Below the pieces are notes generated by a model, which was not told the DNA's origin, did no database searches, and saw nothing but the letters and a program-made list of their open reading frames with translations. Made by a program: the position numbers and the translations under genes. Positions 17,359-25,260 of a stretch of DNA of 64,000 bases are shown here, piece after piece; position 1 is the first letter of the stretch; every line of letters starts with the position of its first letter. Source of the DNA: Acidobacteriota bacterium (GTDB taxonomy: Bacteria > Acidobacteriota > Thermoanaerobaculia > Gp7-AA8); assembly GCA_003223645.1 (NCBI GenBank), contig QHVT01000019.1, positions 57,479-121,478 of the forward strand, read 5' to 3'.

Positions 17359-18738
17359 ATGGATGAGCTTTTGAACCGCACGCTTACCCACGCGCAGACT
17401 TTCATCGACTCGCTGCCCACGCGCCACGTCGGCGCGCGCGCTACACGCGAGGAGCTCCTCGCCGCGCTCAAAGCGCCGCTCACGCCCGACGGCGAAAGCG
17501 CGGAGGCGGTCGTCGATCTGATCGCGTCGCAGGGCGATCGCGGAGCGGTTGCGTGCGCGGGCCCGCGCTACTTCGGATTCGTGATCGGCGGCAGCCTTCC
17601 GGTCGCGCTGGCCGCGGACTGGCTCGTCTCGACCTGGGACCAGAATCCCGGCATCTACGCGACGTCGCCGCTGATCTCCGTCATCGAAGAGATCGCGCGC
17701 GAGTGGCTGCTGGACATTTTCGATCTGCCGCGCGAGTCGGGACTCGGCTTCGTGACCGGCTGTCAGATGGCGCACTTCACCTGTCTGGCCGCAGCGCGTC
17801 ACGGCGTGCTGCGCCGCGCCGGATGGGACGTCGAAGCCGACGGATTGCACGGCGCGCCGCGCGTCAACATCGTCACCGGTGCCGAGGCTCACGTGACCGC
17901 CGACGTCGCCCTCCGCTACCTCGGCTTCGGCACGCGTCACCTGCTGCGCGTCGAGACCGATGATCAGGGACGCATGCGCGCCGACCGCCTGGCGCGCCTC
18001 CTCGACAACCTCACCGGACCGACGATCATCTGCGCGCAGGCGGGCAACGTGAATACCGGCGCGTTCGATCCGCTGCGCGAGATCGCGGCGATCGCGAAGG
18101 CGCACAACGCCTGGCTGCACGTCGACGGCGCGTTCGGACTCTGGGCGCGCGCGAGCGCGAACGAGGAGACGCGCGCGCTCTGCGACGGCGCGGAGCTCGC
18201 CGACTCGTGGGCGACCGACGCGCACAAATGGCTCAACGTGCCGTACGACAACGGAGTCGCGATCGTGAAGCATGCGGAAGATCACCGCGCGTCGATGACC
18301 ACCAGCGCGGCGTACCTCGTGCAGACCAGCGGAGTCGAGCGCGACGCTGTCGACTGGGTTCCCGAATTCTCCCGCCGCGCCCGCGGCGTGACCGTCTACG
18401 CCGCCCTCCGCCACCTCGGCACGCGCGGCGTGGCGAGTCTCATCGACGGCAACTGCGCGCGCGCCCGCCAGATGGCCGACATCCTCCGCCGCGACCCGCG
18501 TGTCAAAATTTTGACCGACGTCGTGCTGAACCAGGTCCTGGTCCGCTTCGGCGACGATGACGATCTCACGCGCCGCGTCATCGCCGGCGTGCAAAAGGAC
18601 GGAACGTGCTGGCTCGGAGGAACGACGTGGCACGGCCTCGCGGCGATGCGGATCTCGGTCTCGAACTGGTCGACGACGGAAGAGGACGCGCGCGTCAGCG
18701 CGGAAGCGATTCTCCGCGTTCTCAACGAGAATTCATAG
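17359..18738 (+). CDS. PLP-dependent group II decarboxylase
   Basis: Protein of 459 residues of the aromatic-amino-acid/glutamate decarboxylase family. SWATDAHKWLNVPYD (about 287-301) holds the PLP lysine. FGFVIGGSLPVALAAD, TGCQMAHFTCLAAARH and HVDGAFGLWA (the aspartate that pairs with the pyridine nitrogen) are all in the expected order. It should decarboxylate an amino acid to its amine; which one cannot be told. A TAGCAT box lies 6 bp before the ATG. Control by the divergent MocR-type protein is likely. It is followed by a family A hairpin. Confidence 0.88.
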   Translation: MDELLNRTLTHAQTFIDSLPTRHVGARATREELLAALKAPLTPDGESAEAVVDLIASQGDRGAVACAGPRYFGFVIGGSLPVALAADWLVSTWDQNPGIYATSPLISVIEEIAREWLLDIFDLPRESGLGFVTGCQMAHFTCLAAARHGVLRRAGWDVEADGLHGAPRVNIVTGAEAHVTADVALRYLGFGTRHLLRVETDDQGRMRADRLARLLDNLTGPTIICAQAGNVNTGAFDPLREIAAIAKAHNAWLHVDGAFGLWARASANEETRALCDGAELADSWATDAHKWLNVPYDNGVAIVKHAEDHRASMTTSAAYLVQTSGVERDAVDWVPEFSRRARGVTVYAALRHLGTRGVASLIDGNCARARQMADILRRDPRVKILTDVVLNQVLVRFGDDDDLTRRVIAGVQKDGTCWLGGTTWHGLAAMRISVSNWSTTEEDARVSAEAILRVLNENS

Positions 18739-18850
18739 ATTCTTGTGGTGACCGCTGCCCTCAGCGGTCACAGCGCCGCCGATGGCGGCGCCAGGCGGCG
18801 CTTTCGCGCCGCTGCGACCGCTGGGGGCAGCGGTCGCCACAAAAGAATCT
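18738..18850. repeat. Hairpin repeat family A, copy 3
   Basis: Full-length unit. GTGGTGACCGCTGCCCTC and its partner GGGGCAGCGGTCGCCAC enclose a GCGCC-rich centre. Outer bases GATTCTT and AAGAATC also pair, so the hairpin here extends past the usual ends. It lies between the decarboxylase stop and the stop of the convergent receiver gene, whose last base it touches. Confidence 0.9.
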
Positions 18851-19179
18851 CATGTGCCGATCAGCCGCGCGATCGCGCCGACCGCATCCGTCTTATCGAC
18901 CACGCGGAGATCGTTCCCGACTCGCGCACGCATCGCGGCGTGATCGCTGTTCGTCATCACGATCACGTTCGTCAGTTCGTCGCCGACTTCTTCGCGGAGG
19001 TACGTCAACACGCCGTAGCCGCTGTGGCGGGGGACGTCGGCGTCGATGATGATCGCGGCGTAGTCGCTCGTCTCGAGTTTCTCGATCGCGTCCCAGCCGT
19101 CGGTCGCGCAGTCGCAGTTGAACGTCGCTTCGATCTCGCGGCAGATGACCGGATCGTCTTCGACGACGAGGATTTTCAT
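18850..19179 (-). CDS. Stand-alone response regulator receiver
   Basis: Protein of 109 residues consisting only of a REC domain. MKILVVEDDP holds the acidic pair, IIIDADVPRHSGYGV the phospho-accepting aspartate (about 48), and VIVMTNSD the conserved switch region. The final lysine region is VVDKTDAVGAI. It has no output domain, so it would work as a CheY-like messenger or phosphate sink. No kinase gene is adjacent; the MASE1 kinase at 58142-59842 is the only histidine kinase in the window. Confidence 0.85.
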   Translation of the reverse strand: MKILVVEDDPVICREIEATFNCDCATDGWDAIEKLETSDYAAIIIDADVPRHSGYGVLTYLREEVGDELTNVIVMTNSDHAAMRARVGNDLRVVDKTDAVGAIARLIGT

Positions 19180-19230
19180 CGTGGCGGGAATCTAGTCCTT
19201 CGCGAACTGCGCCAGCAAGCCGAGCCGTGG

Positions 19231-19236
19231 TAATTT
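19231..19236 (+). promoter_or_regulatory. Putative -10 box, leaderless arrangement
   Basis: TAATTT ends 6 bp before the ATG of the metallophosphoesterase gene, with no ribosome site in between. By position only. Confidence 0.35.
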
Positions 19237-19242
19237 GCGTCC

Positions 19243-20397
19243 ATGTGGCAAATTCTCTTCGCAGCCTGGATTGTCTACGGTCCGTCCGGTCCGATCGCAC
19301 GCACGATCGTCAAGACGAAAGCGTGCCCGGAGATCACGATCGACGGCACGCGCTCGAAAATGCGCGTGAAGTCGGAGCCCGGCACGTACTACCCCGTCAC
19401 CGTCTGCGAAGCGGACATCCCGATGAATGCCAAGTCCGCATCGATCGACGGGAAGGAGCTGCCAGTCGCGAAGCTCAATCGCGCCGAGAGAGTCGCGATC
19501 GTTGGCGATACCGGCTGCCGGATGCGCGTCGCGAGCGGGCAATATCCCGCGCAGAATCAGGACTGCAATGATCCGGCGAAGTGGCCGTTCAAGCACGTCG
19601 CGGAGTCGATCGCGAAGTGGAATCCCGATCTGGTCCTGCACGTCGGCGACTACTACTACCGCGAGGCGAGTTGCGTCGGGGCCAGCTTAAAATGCGTCAA
19701 GTCGAACTATAACTGGACGCGCTGGAACGCCGACTTCTTCACGCCGGCCGCGAAGCTGCTCACGAACACGCCGTGGATCATGGTGCGTGGCAATCACGAG
19801 ACCTGCTCGCGCGCCGCGGAAGGGTGGTTCCGCTTTCTCGAGACGCGCAATTACGTTTGGGAGAACGTGCAGACGTGCACGTCGAATCAAAACTACACGC
19901 CGCCGTACGTCGTGACCGCGGGCGATCTCAGTGTCGCCGTGCTCGACTCTTCAGGTGCGGACGACGGACTCGATGAGACCGAAGTCGGGATCTATGCGAA
20001 CGAGCTGAATCTCATCGGCAAGAGCAAAGCGAACACGTGGCTGACATTGCATCATCCGATGTGGGCGACGTCGTATGGCGAGGAAGACAGCGAGACGCTC
20101 GCCGAAGCGTGGGACAAAGCGCCGCAGACCTCGATCGGCCGCGTCGTGTCGGGCCACATCCATGATCTGGAGTTGCTCACGTTCAGCGACAACACGCTCC
20201 CGCAATTCGTCGTCGGCAACGGCGGCACCGCGCTCGATCCCGCGGTGAAGGACCCGACCGGAACAGCCCTCGGCGGACGCACCATCGCGAGCTTCGTTCA
20301 GGACGATGCCTTCGGGTGGGTGGCGGCGACGCGCACGGCAGACGGCTGGACGTTTGTGGTGATGGACAAGGACGGGAAGCCGGTCGCGCAAAATTAG
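19243..20397 (+). CDS. Exported metallophosphoesterase
   Basis: Protein of 384 residues with a short hydrophobic N-terminus (MWQILFAAWIVYG) that may be a weak signal peptide. The calcineurin-like metal motifs appear in order: VAIVGDTGCR (about 90), VLHVGDYYYRE (about 130), MVRGNHETC (about 183), LTLHHPMW (about 268), and VSGHIHDLE (about 305). This is the purple acid phosphatase/phosphodiesterase fold with two metals. The substrate may be an extracellular phosphoester. The many cysteines fit an exported protein. It stands alone. Confidence 0.87.
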   Translation: MWQILFAAWIVYGPSGPIARTIVKTKACPEITIDGTRSKMRVKSEPGTYYPVTVCEADIPMNAKSASIDGKELPVAKLNRAERVAIVGDTGCRMRVASGQYPAQNQDCNDPAKWPFKHVAESIAKWNPDLVLHVGDYYYREASCVGASLKCVKSNYNWTRWNADFFTPAAKLLTNTPWIMVRGNHETCSRAAEGWFRFLETRNYVWENVQTCTSNQNYTPPYVVTAGDLSVAVLDSSGADDGLDETEVGIYANELNLIGKSKANTWLTLHHPMWATSYGEEDSETLAEAWDKAPQTSIGRVVSGHIHDLELLTFSDNTLPQFVVGNGGTALDPAVKDPTGTALGGRTIASFVQDDAFGWVAATRTADGWTFVVMDKDGKPVAQN

Positions 20398-20566
20398 AAA
20401 GCAAAAAGCAAAAAGCAGAAATAAAGCACGTCATCCCGAGTCGGCGAAGCGCGACGAAGGATCTCAAAATGCGAATGCCTGCAATTTCGAGATCCTTCGC
20501 CGTCTACGCGGCTCAGGATGATGTTCTTTCTGCTTTCTGCTTTCTGCTTTCTGCTTTTTGCTTTTT
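20396..20566. repeat. Nested hairpins: family E outside, family C inside
   Basis: The outer arms are AGAAAGCAAAAAGCAAAAAGC (left, from 20397) and TTTCTGCTTTCTGC... (right, to 20566). Between them lies a complete family C hairpin (20430-20523) with CATCCCGAG...AAGGATCTC and GAGATCCTTCGCC...TCAGGATGA. One palindrome thus sits inside the loop of another. It separates the convergent phosphoesterase and BTAD genes. Confidence 0.85.
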
Positions 20567-21695
20567 AACGCATCACTTTCGCGACGCGCGCGAGCAATAC
20601 GCTGTTCTTCACCGGCTTGCGGATGAAATCCGCGGCGCCGATCTGGAACGCCTTCACTTCGATCTCTTCTCCCGGCAGTCCGGAGACGAAGATCGTTGGG
20701 ACTTCGAGGCCTTTTTCGTTCAGCGCCTCGAGGACTTTGTGTCCGTCGATGAATGGGAGGTCGACGTCGAGCAGCATCAGGTCGACGTGCTCTCGCGCGA
20801 TCAGCATCAGCGCCTCGGCGCCATCCTTCGCGAGCATCACGTTGTAGCCGGCGGTCTTGAGCAGCGCGTTCGTGAGCTCGCGATTGAGCACGTTGTCTTC
20901 GACCACGAGGACGGTCTTGCGCTTGTCCACCAGAATTTCTTCTTCCGGCGCGGCGCGGCGCTTGCGCAGATTCAGAATCTCCTGATGCAGCGCCTTCGTC
21001 TCCGCGTCCGGCTCGACGTTCAGCTCGCGCCGCAGCACTTTCGCGAGCGCGTCGTACTCCTGCAGCGCGTTCGCGAGGTCGCCGCTCTTCACGTAGAGCC
21101 GCATCAGCGTGCGATGCATCGGCTCCTGCAGCGGATCGATGCGCAGCGAGCGCTGTGCGACGGCGATCGCTTCGTCGATCGAGTCGTTGCGCCCGAAGAT
21201 GTCGGCGAGCTGCGCGTGCGCGCGCAACGCGAGGCGATGTAGCCGGTCGCGCTCCGCGATCACCCACTGATCGAATTTCTCTTCATCGAGTTGGAAGCCG
21301 TCGAGAAAATCGCCGCCGTACAACCGCGTCGCGGGATCGAGCGCCTCGGGGGTTCCCGCCGCGACGAGCGACTCGAAGTCGACGACGTCGACGCGAATCA
21401 GCGACGGATCGAGTGAAAGGAAATCGCCTTCTTCGATCAGGACTTTCTTCGGCGAGATGTTCGCGAGCTCTTTGCGTAGCGTGGAAAGCGTCTGGCGCAG
21501 GCTCTGGCGCGCCTGCTCCGGCGCGGTGCTGCTCCAGAGCAGCGAGGCCATCTTGTCGCGCGAGACGAGCTGCGACGGCTTCACGCCGAGGTAGGCGAGC
21601 ATCGCCTGCGATTTCTTCGCGGAGATCCCGAGAAGCGCTCCCGCCTCCGAGCGCAACCGAAAATCCCCCAACAAATCCAGATTGAGAACCGGCAT
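20565..21695 (-). CDS. BTAD (SARP-like) regulator fused to a receiver domain
   Basis: Protein of 376 residues. An OmpR-type winged helix (about 1-95, LGDFRLRSEAGALLGIS...DKMASLLW) is followed by a bacterial transcriptional activation domain of TPR helices (about 100-245, RLYGGDFLDGFQL...ALQEYDALAKVLRRELN) and a C-terminal receiver (about 260-376, VLVVEDNVLNRELTNALL; phospho-Asp in LMLLDVDLP; FIRKPV lysine). SARP/BTAD regulators in Actinobacteria lack the receiver, and ordinary response regulators carry it at the N-terminus, so this order is uncommon. Starts 22 bp after the patatin gene and is probably co-transcribed. Confidence 0.88.
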   Translation of the reverse strand: MPVLNLDLLGDFRLRSEAGALLGISAKKSQAMLAYLGVKPSQLVSRDKMASLLWSSTAPEQARQSLRQTLSTLRKELANISPKKVLIEEGDFLSLDPSLIRVDVVDFESLVAAGTPEALDPATRLYGGDFLDGFQLDEEKFDQWVIAERDRLHRLALRAHAQLADIFGRNDSIDEAIAVAQRSLRIDPLQEPMHRTLMRLYVKSGDLANALQEYDALAKVLRRELNVEPDAETKALHQEILNLRKRRAAPEEEILVDKRKTVLVVEDNVLNRELTNALLKTAGYNVMLAKDGAEALMLIAREHVDLMLLDVDLPFIDGHKVLEALNEKGLEVPTIFVSGLPGEEIEVKAFQIGAADFIRKPVKNSVLLARVAKVMR

Positions 21696-21717
21696 TCCGC
21701 GTCGGCCGATTATAGGA

Positions 21718-22875
21718 CTAACTTGCGGCAACGATCTGTGACGGCTCGTCACCGAGGAATACGCGGATTTCGTCAATGCGCGACTCGACGTCCGCTTCGC
21801 CCGCGTCGATGAGCGCGCGCGTGTACGGCCGCTCGAACATCAGCATCGACACCAGATCGGACGACTCGGTCTCATTGCCGCCGAGGATGCGCACGAGCAA
21901 TTTCAGTTTGCGCGGCAGATAGCGCTCGTAGTCGCCGGCGAGTTTGCCGAGGTCGATCGTCGGACGCAGCACGAGCAGATCGATCGGCTTCATGCCGCCG
22001 CGATCCTCGGGACGCATCTTGCGCAGCATCTCGTTCATGCGCTCCATGCGCGCGGCGTCTTCGTCGAGCGCGTCGATGAAGATCGCGTTGACGAGCTGAT
22101 TGAGGATCTGCGCAGACGGCGGGTAGCCGGGCACGAGCGGCATCGACGCCTCGGCCGGCGTGCGCTGATAGCCGGTCGACATGGCGATGATGTGCGTGGC
22201 GCCGAGGTGCAGCGCGGACGAGAACGGAGTCGAGAGGCGGATGCCGCCGTCGCCGTGCCACGCGTTGCCGATGCGCGCGGCCGGGAAGACGAACGGCAGT
22301 GCCGAGGATGCCATGACGTGCTCCACCGTGAAGCGCGTCGGCTCGGTACGGCGGTTCGGACCCTCATGCACGTCGAAATAGCGGCCCTGCACCCAGCGCA
22401 CGTTCTGTCCGGTCGAGTAGTCGAGCGTCATCAGCGCGAGCGCGGTGAGATCGCCGCGGCGGATGTTGTCCTCGATCGAGTCGATCGGAGCCCACGACGG
22501 AACGCCGAGGACGCGAGACATCAATTCGCGCAACGGCTGCGTGTCGAGCAATCCGCGCAGGCTCCGTTTTCCCCACTTGGGGATGAGCGCGCGCAAGTGA
22601 AAGTCGTAGATCGTGCTGCACGACAGATCGATCCACAGCCGCTCGAGGTCGTGCGCTTTTTGTCGCAGCGAGCCGGTCGCGGCGGCAAGATACATCGCAT
22701 TGATCGCGCCGGCGGAGACGCCGGTGATGATGTCGATGCGCAAATCGGGAAAGTGGCGGGCGAGGCCTTTGAGCAAACCGACCTGATAAGCCGCGCGGGC
22801 GCCGCCGCCCGTCAGCATCACCGCAAGGTCCGATTTTGCATCCGGCGCAAAATCCTGGATCGCCGGTATCGTCAT
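21718..22875 (-). CDS. Patatin-like phospholipase
   Basis: Protein of 385 residues. The oxyanion loop is TGGGARAAYQVGLLKGL (about 22-38), the nucleophile serine is in GVSAGAIN (about 52-59), and the partner aspartate is in HGDGGIR (about 208-214). This Ser-Asp dyad hydrolyses acyl esters of phospholipids. No signal peptide is seen, so it is cytosolic or reaches the membrane another way. It is followed by the BTAD-receiver gene, which may control it. Confidence 0.9.
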   Translation of the reverse strand: MTIPAIQDFAPDAKSDLAVMLTGGGARAAYQVGLLKGLARHFPDLRIDIITGVSAGAINAMYLAAATGSLRQKAHDLERLWIDLSCSTIYDFHLRALIPKWGKRSLRGLLDTQPLRELMSRVLGVPSWAPIDSIEDNIRRGDLTALALMTLDYSTGQNVRWVQGRYFDVHEGPNRRTEPTRFTVEHVMASSALPFVFPAARIGNAWHGDGGIRLSTPFSSALHLGATHIIAMSTGYQRTPAEASMPLVPGYPPSAQILNQLVNAIFIDALDEDAARMERMNEMLRKMRPEDRGGMKPIDLLVLRPTIDLGKLAGDYERYLPRKLKLLVRILGGNETESSDLVSMLMFERPYTRALIDAGEADVESRIDEIRVFLGDEPSQIVAAS

Positions 22876-22919
22876 ACGGTTGAGGTCATTGCGAAGGATT
22901 TGCCAGCTTGGGCTGCGCC

Positions 22920-23142
22920 CGATGGCGGCTTCGCGGATGGCAGATGGCGGATGGCAGATGGCAGCTGCGCTGATGGCCAGGGAGAACTGGCCGTCATCCT
23001 GGGCCGCGAAGACGGCGAAGGGATCTCGAAATTGCGGGGCTGTCGCATTGCGAGATCCTTCATCGCGCTTCGCCGACTCAGGATGACGATGCCATCAGCG
23101 TAGCCGCCATCTGCCATCTGCCATCAGCGCAGCCGCCATCCG
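22920..23142. repeat. Nested hairpins: family F outside, family C inside
   Basis: The outer arms repeat GATGGCGG, GATGGCAG and AGATGGC (22920-22979) and pair with GCCATCTGCCATCTGCCATC (23105-23142). The inner hairpin (22991-23090) is a family C unit (CGTCATCCTGG...GGATCTCG and CGAGATCCTTC...CAGGATGACG). This fills the gap between the divergent patatin and dehydrogenase genes and leaves very little room for promoters. Confidence 0.85.
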
Positions 23143-23148
23143 CACCGC

Positions 23149-23154
23149 TATCAT
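23149..23154 (+). promoter_or_regulatory. Putative -10 box, leaderless arrangement
   Basis: TATCAT ends 6 bp before the ATG of the FAD dehydrogenase gene. It sits just after the right arm of the nested hairpin, so any -35 element would have to lie within the repeat. Confidence 0.35.
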
Positions 23155-23160
23155 TTCCCC

Positions 23161-24333
23161 ATGAACCAGCGCATCGCCGTCATCGGCGGCGGAATCAACG
23201 GTGCAGGCGTGGCGTGGGAGCTCGCGCGGCGCGACTACGAGGTCGTGCTGTTCGAGAAGGGAATCTGCGGCGCGCAGACTTCTTCCGCCACGACGAAGAT
23301 GGTTCATGGCGGGCTGCGGTACCTCGAGCAGCTTCGCTTCGGCTTGGTACGCGAGTCCTTGCGGGAACGCGCGTGGCTGCTGTCGCGCATCCCCGAGCTC
23401 GTGAAGAAGATCGAGATCCTGGTTCCGTTGTACGACGACGCGCCGCGCGGACGCGCAATGGTCAAGCTCGGCTTGCTGCTGTACGACATGCTGGCCGGAT
23501 CCGAAAACATCGCGCGTCATCGTTTTCTCAAAACACAAGGCGTGCTGGAGCATGCGCCGCTCGTCGCTGACGGACTCCGCGGTGCATTCGCGTATTGGGA
23601 CGCGCAGGTCGATGACTACGCGCTGGTGCGCAACGTCGTCGCCTCGGCAGCGCGCGACGGCGCGCAGATTCGCGAGAACACACGCGTCGACAAGATCGAG
23701 CGCGACGGTGACGAATGGATTATCAATGACGAGTCGCGATTCGGACTCGTCGTGAACGCCGCCGGTCCGTGGATGAACGAGCTGCTGCGGCAGAACGGCA
23801 TCGACGCGCCGTACACGCTCTCGCTCGTGCGCGGATCGCACATCGTGCTCACGCGCCGCATCAGCGATCGTGGATTGCTCCTTCAGTCATCGAGCGATCA
23901 CCGCGTATTTTTCGTGCTGCCGTGGAAGGAGACGACGCTTGTAGGTACGACCGAGGTGATGCAGAACGAGCCGGTCGACCTCGTGCATCCGACGGATGAG
24001 GAGATCGTTTACCTGATCAAGCGCTACAACCGCTACTTCAGCGAGCCGATCGCCGGCGGCGACATCGCCTCCGTATTTGCGGGAGTGCGGCCGCTCGTCG
24101 GACGCGCGTCGAATCCGAGCGCGATCGACCGCGACTTCCGCGTCCTGCGCGAAGGCAATCTCATCAACGTCTTCGGCGGAAAGCTGACGACCTTCATGGC
24201 GCTGGCGCGCAAGGTCGCGCTGCGCGCCGACAACTATTTCGGCCACACCCGCCACGCGCGCGAGCCGGTATTCGCGAGTTCGCTTGTAGTCGTTCGGGTG
24301 GAACCCATCGATTCAATATTGACGCAGCACTAG
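23161..24333 (+). CDS. FAD-dependent glycerol-3-phosphate dehydrogenase-like protein, short form
   Basis: Protein of 390 residues. RIAVIGGGINGAGVAWELA is the FAD-binding N-terminus of GlpD-type enzymes, SSATTKMVHGGLRYLEQL is the GlpD signature, and VFAGVRPLVG followed by VFGGKLTTFMALA matches the end of the catalytic part. Full GlpD has about 500 residues and a C-terminal helical domain that is absent here; the protein ends about 30 residues after GGKLTT. It may still oxidise glycerol-3-phosphate or a related hydroxy acid at the membrane and feed electrons to quinone. Other FAD oxidases of the DAO family remain possible. Confidence 0.82.
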   Translation: MNQRIAVIGGGINGAGVAWELARRDYEVVLFEKGICGAQTSSATTKMVHGGLRYLEQLRFGLVRESLRERAWLLSRIPELVKKIEILVPLYDDAPRGRAMVKLGLLLYDMLAGSENIARHRFLKTQGVLEHAPLVADGLRGAFAYWDAQVDDYALVRNVVASAARDGAQIRENTRVDKIERDGDEWIINDESRFGLVVNAAGPWMNELLRQNGIDAPYTLSLVRGSHIVLTRRISDRGLLLQSSSDHRVFFVLPWKETTLVGTTEVMQNEPVDLVHPTDEEIVYLIKRYNRYFSEPIAGGDIASVFAGVRPLVGRASNPSAIDRDFRVLREGNLINVFGGKLTTFMALARKVALRADNYFGHTRHAREPVFASSLVVVRVEPIDSILTQH

Positions 24334-24451
24334 AATCCTGCGCGGCAGAAACGACGATCTCAGGCGCGTTGCGCCGCTCGAAGTCGCAGGTCGTGACGTG
24401 GCGACAAGCATGCCGCGAGGCGGAGCAATCCACGCAGCCGCCCGTGGCGGC

Positions 24452-24457
24452 TAGAAT
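24452..24457 (+). promoter_or_regulatory. Putative -10 box, leaderless arrangement
   Basis: TAGAAT ends 7 bp before the ATG of the YceH-family gene, and no purine-rich ribosome site lies between them. The same TAGAAT-CCG-ATG layout recurs at 63804-63818. Confidence 0.4.
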
Positions 24458-24464
24458 CCGTGGA

Positions 24465-25151
24465 ATGACGTTCATCCCGACGCTCGACACCGACAGCAAA
24501 CAACGCCCGCGCATCCCGCGCGCGCTCGATCCCGTCGAGCTCCGCGTCCTCGGCTCGCTGATGGAGAAGCAGCTCGCGACGCCGGAGTATTACCCGCTGA
24601 CGTTGAACGCGCTCGTCGCCGCGTGCAATCAGAAATCGAATCGCGAGCCGGTGATGGAGCTCGGCGAGTCCGAAGTGCAGCGCGCACTCGATCGCTTGCA
24701 GGACGAGAAACTCGTGTGGCGCGTGGTGGGCGGCCGCGCTGTGCGTTTCGATCACAACCTCGACACCGTCTGGCATCTCAAGCGAAGCGAGAAAGCGCTG
24801 CTCACACTTTTGTTTTTGCGCGGACCGCAAACCACGGGCGAGCTGCGCGGACGGAGCGATCGATTGCAGACGTTCGAGACCGTGAACGAAGTCGAGGACT
24901 TGCTGCGCGAAATGGCGGCGCACAGCGAGCCACTCGTGCGACAGGTCGCGCGACGGCCGGGGCAGAAGGAAGAGCGCTGGGCGCATCTCGCCGGCGGCGC
25001 GATCGTCGAAGAAGCCGCGCTCGCGGCACCGAGCGTCGAGCACGACGCGCGCGGGGGCGAACCGCTGTCCGTGCGCGTGCGGCAGCTCGAAGAGCGGCTC
25101 GCGATCGTGGAGCGCGCGCTCAGCGAGTTGAAAGAGAAGTTGGGGGAGTAG
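24465..25151 (+). CDS. YceH-family (DUF480) protein
   Basis: Protein of 228 residues. LDPVELRVLGSLMEKQLATP at about 22-41 followed by YYPLTLNALVAACNQKSNR is the DUF480/YceH signature; the fold is two winged helices, so DNA binding is likely although no target is known. The C-terminal ~40 residues (LSVRVRQLEERLAIVERALS) form a coiled coil, as in other family members. The start is chosen from the family alignment and the -10 box; the extra upstream frame is rejected. Stand-alone gene. Confidence 0.9.
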   Translation: MTFIPTLDTDSKQRPRIPRALDPVELRVLGSLMEKQLATPEYYPLTLNALVAACNQKSNREPVMELGESEVQRALDRLQDEKLVWRVVGGRAVRFDHNLDTVWHLKRSEKALLTLLFLRGPQTTGELRGRSDRLQTFETVNEVEDLLREMAAHSEPLVRQVARRPGQKEERWAHLAGGAIVEEAALAAPSVEHDARGGEPLSVRVRQLEERLAIVERALSELKEKLGE

Positions 25152-25260
25152 CCAGCTTCTACGCTTGCGCGTTCCCAGCGCGTCGTACCCATCGTCGAAC
25201 GCGGTGAGCGCGGCTCCGCGGCCGCGATCCGCAAAACACGTGAAGGCGCTCGTCGACGAG

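Noticed and set aside
17314..18633. N-terminal extension of the MocR regulator by 440 residues
   Set aside because: Entirely antisense to the decarboxylase gene. The GntR domain starts at ATG 17313.
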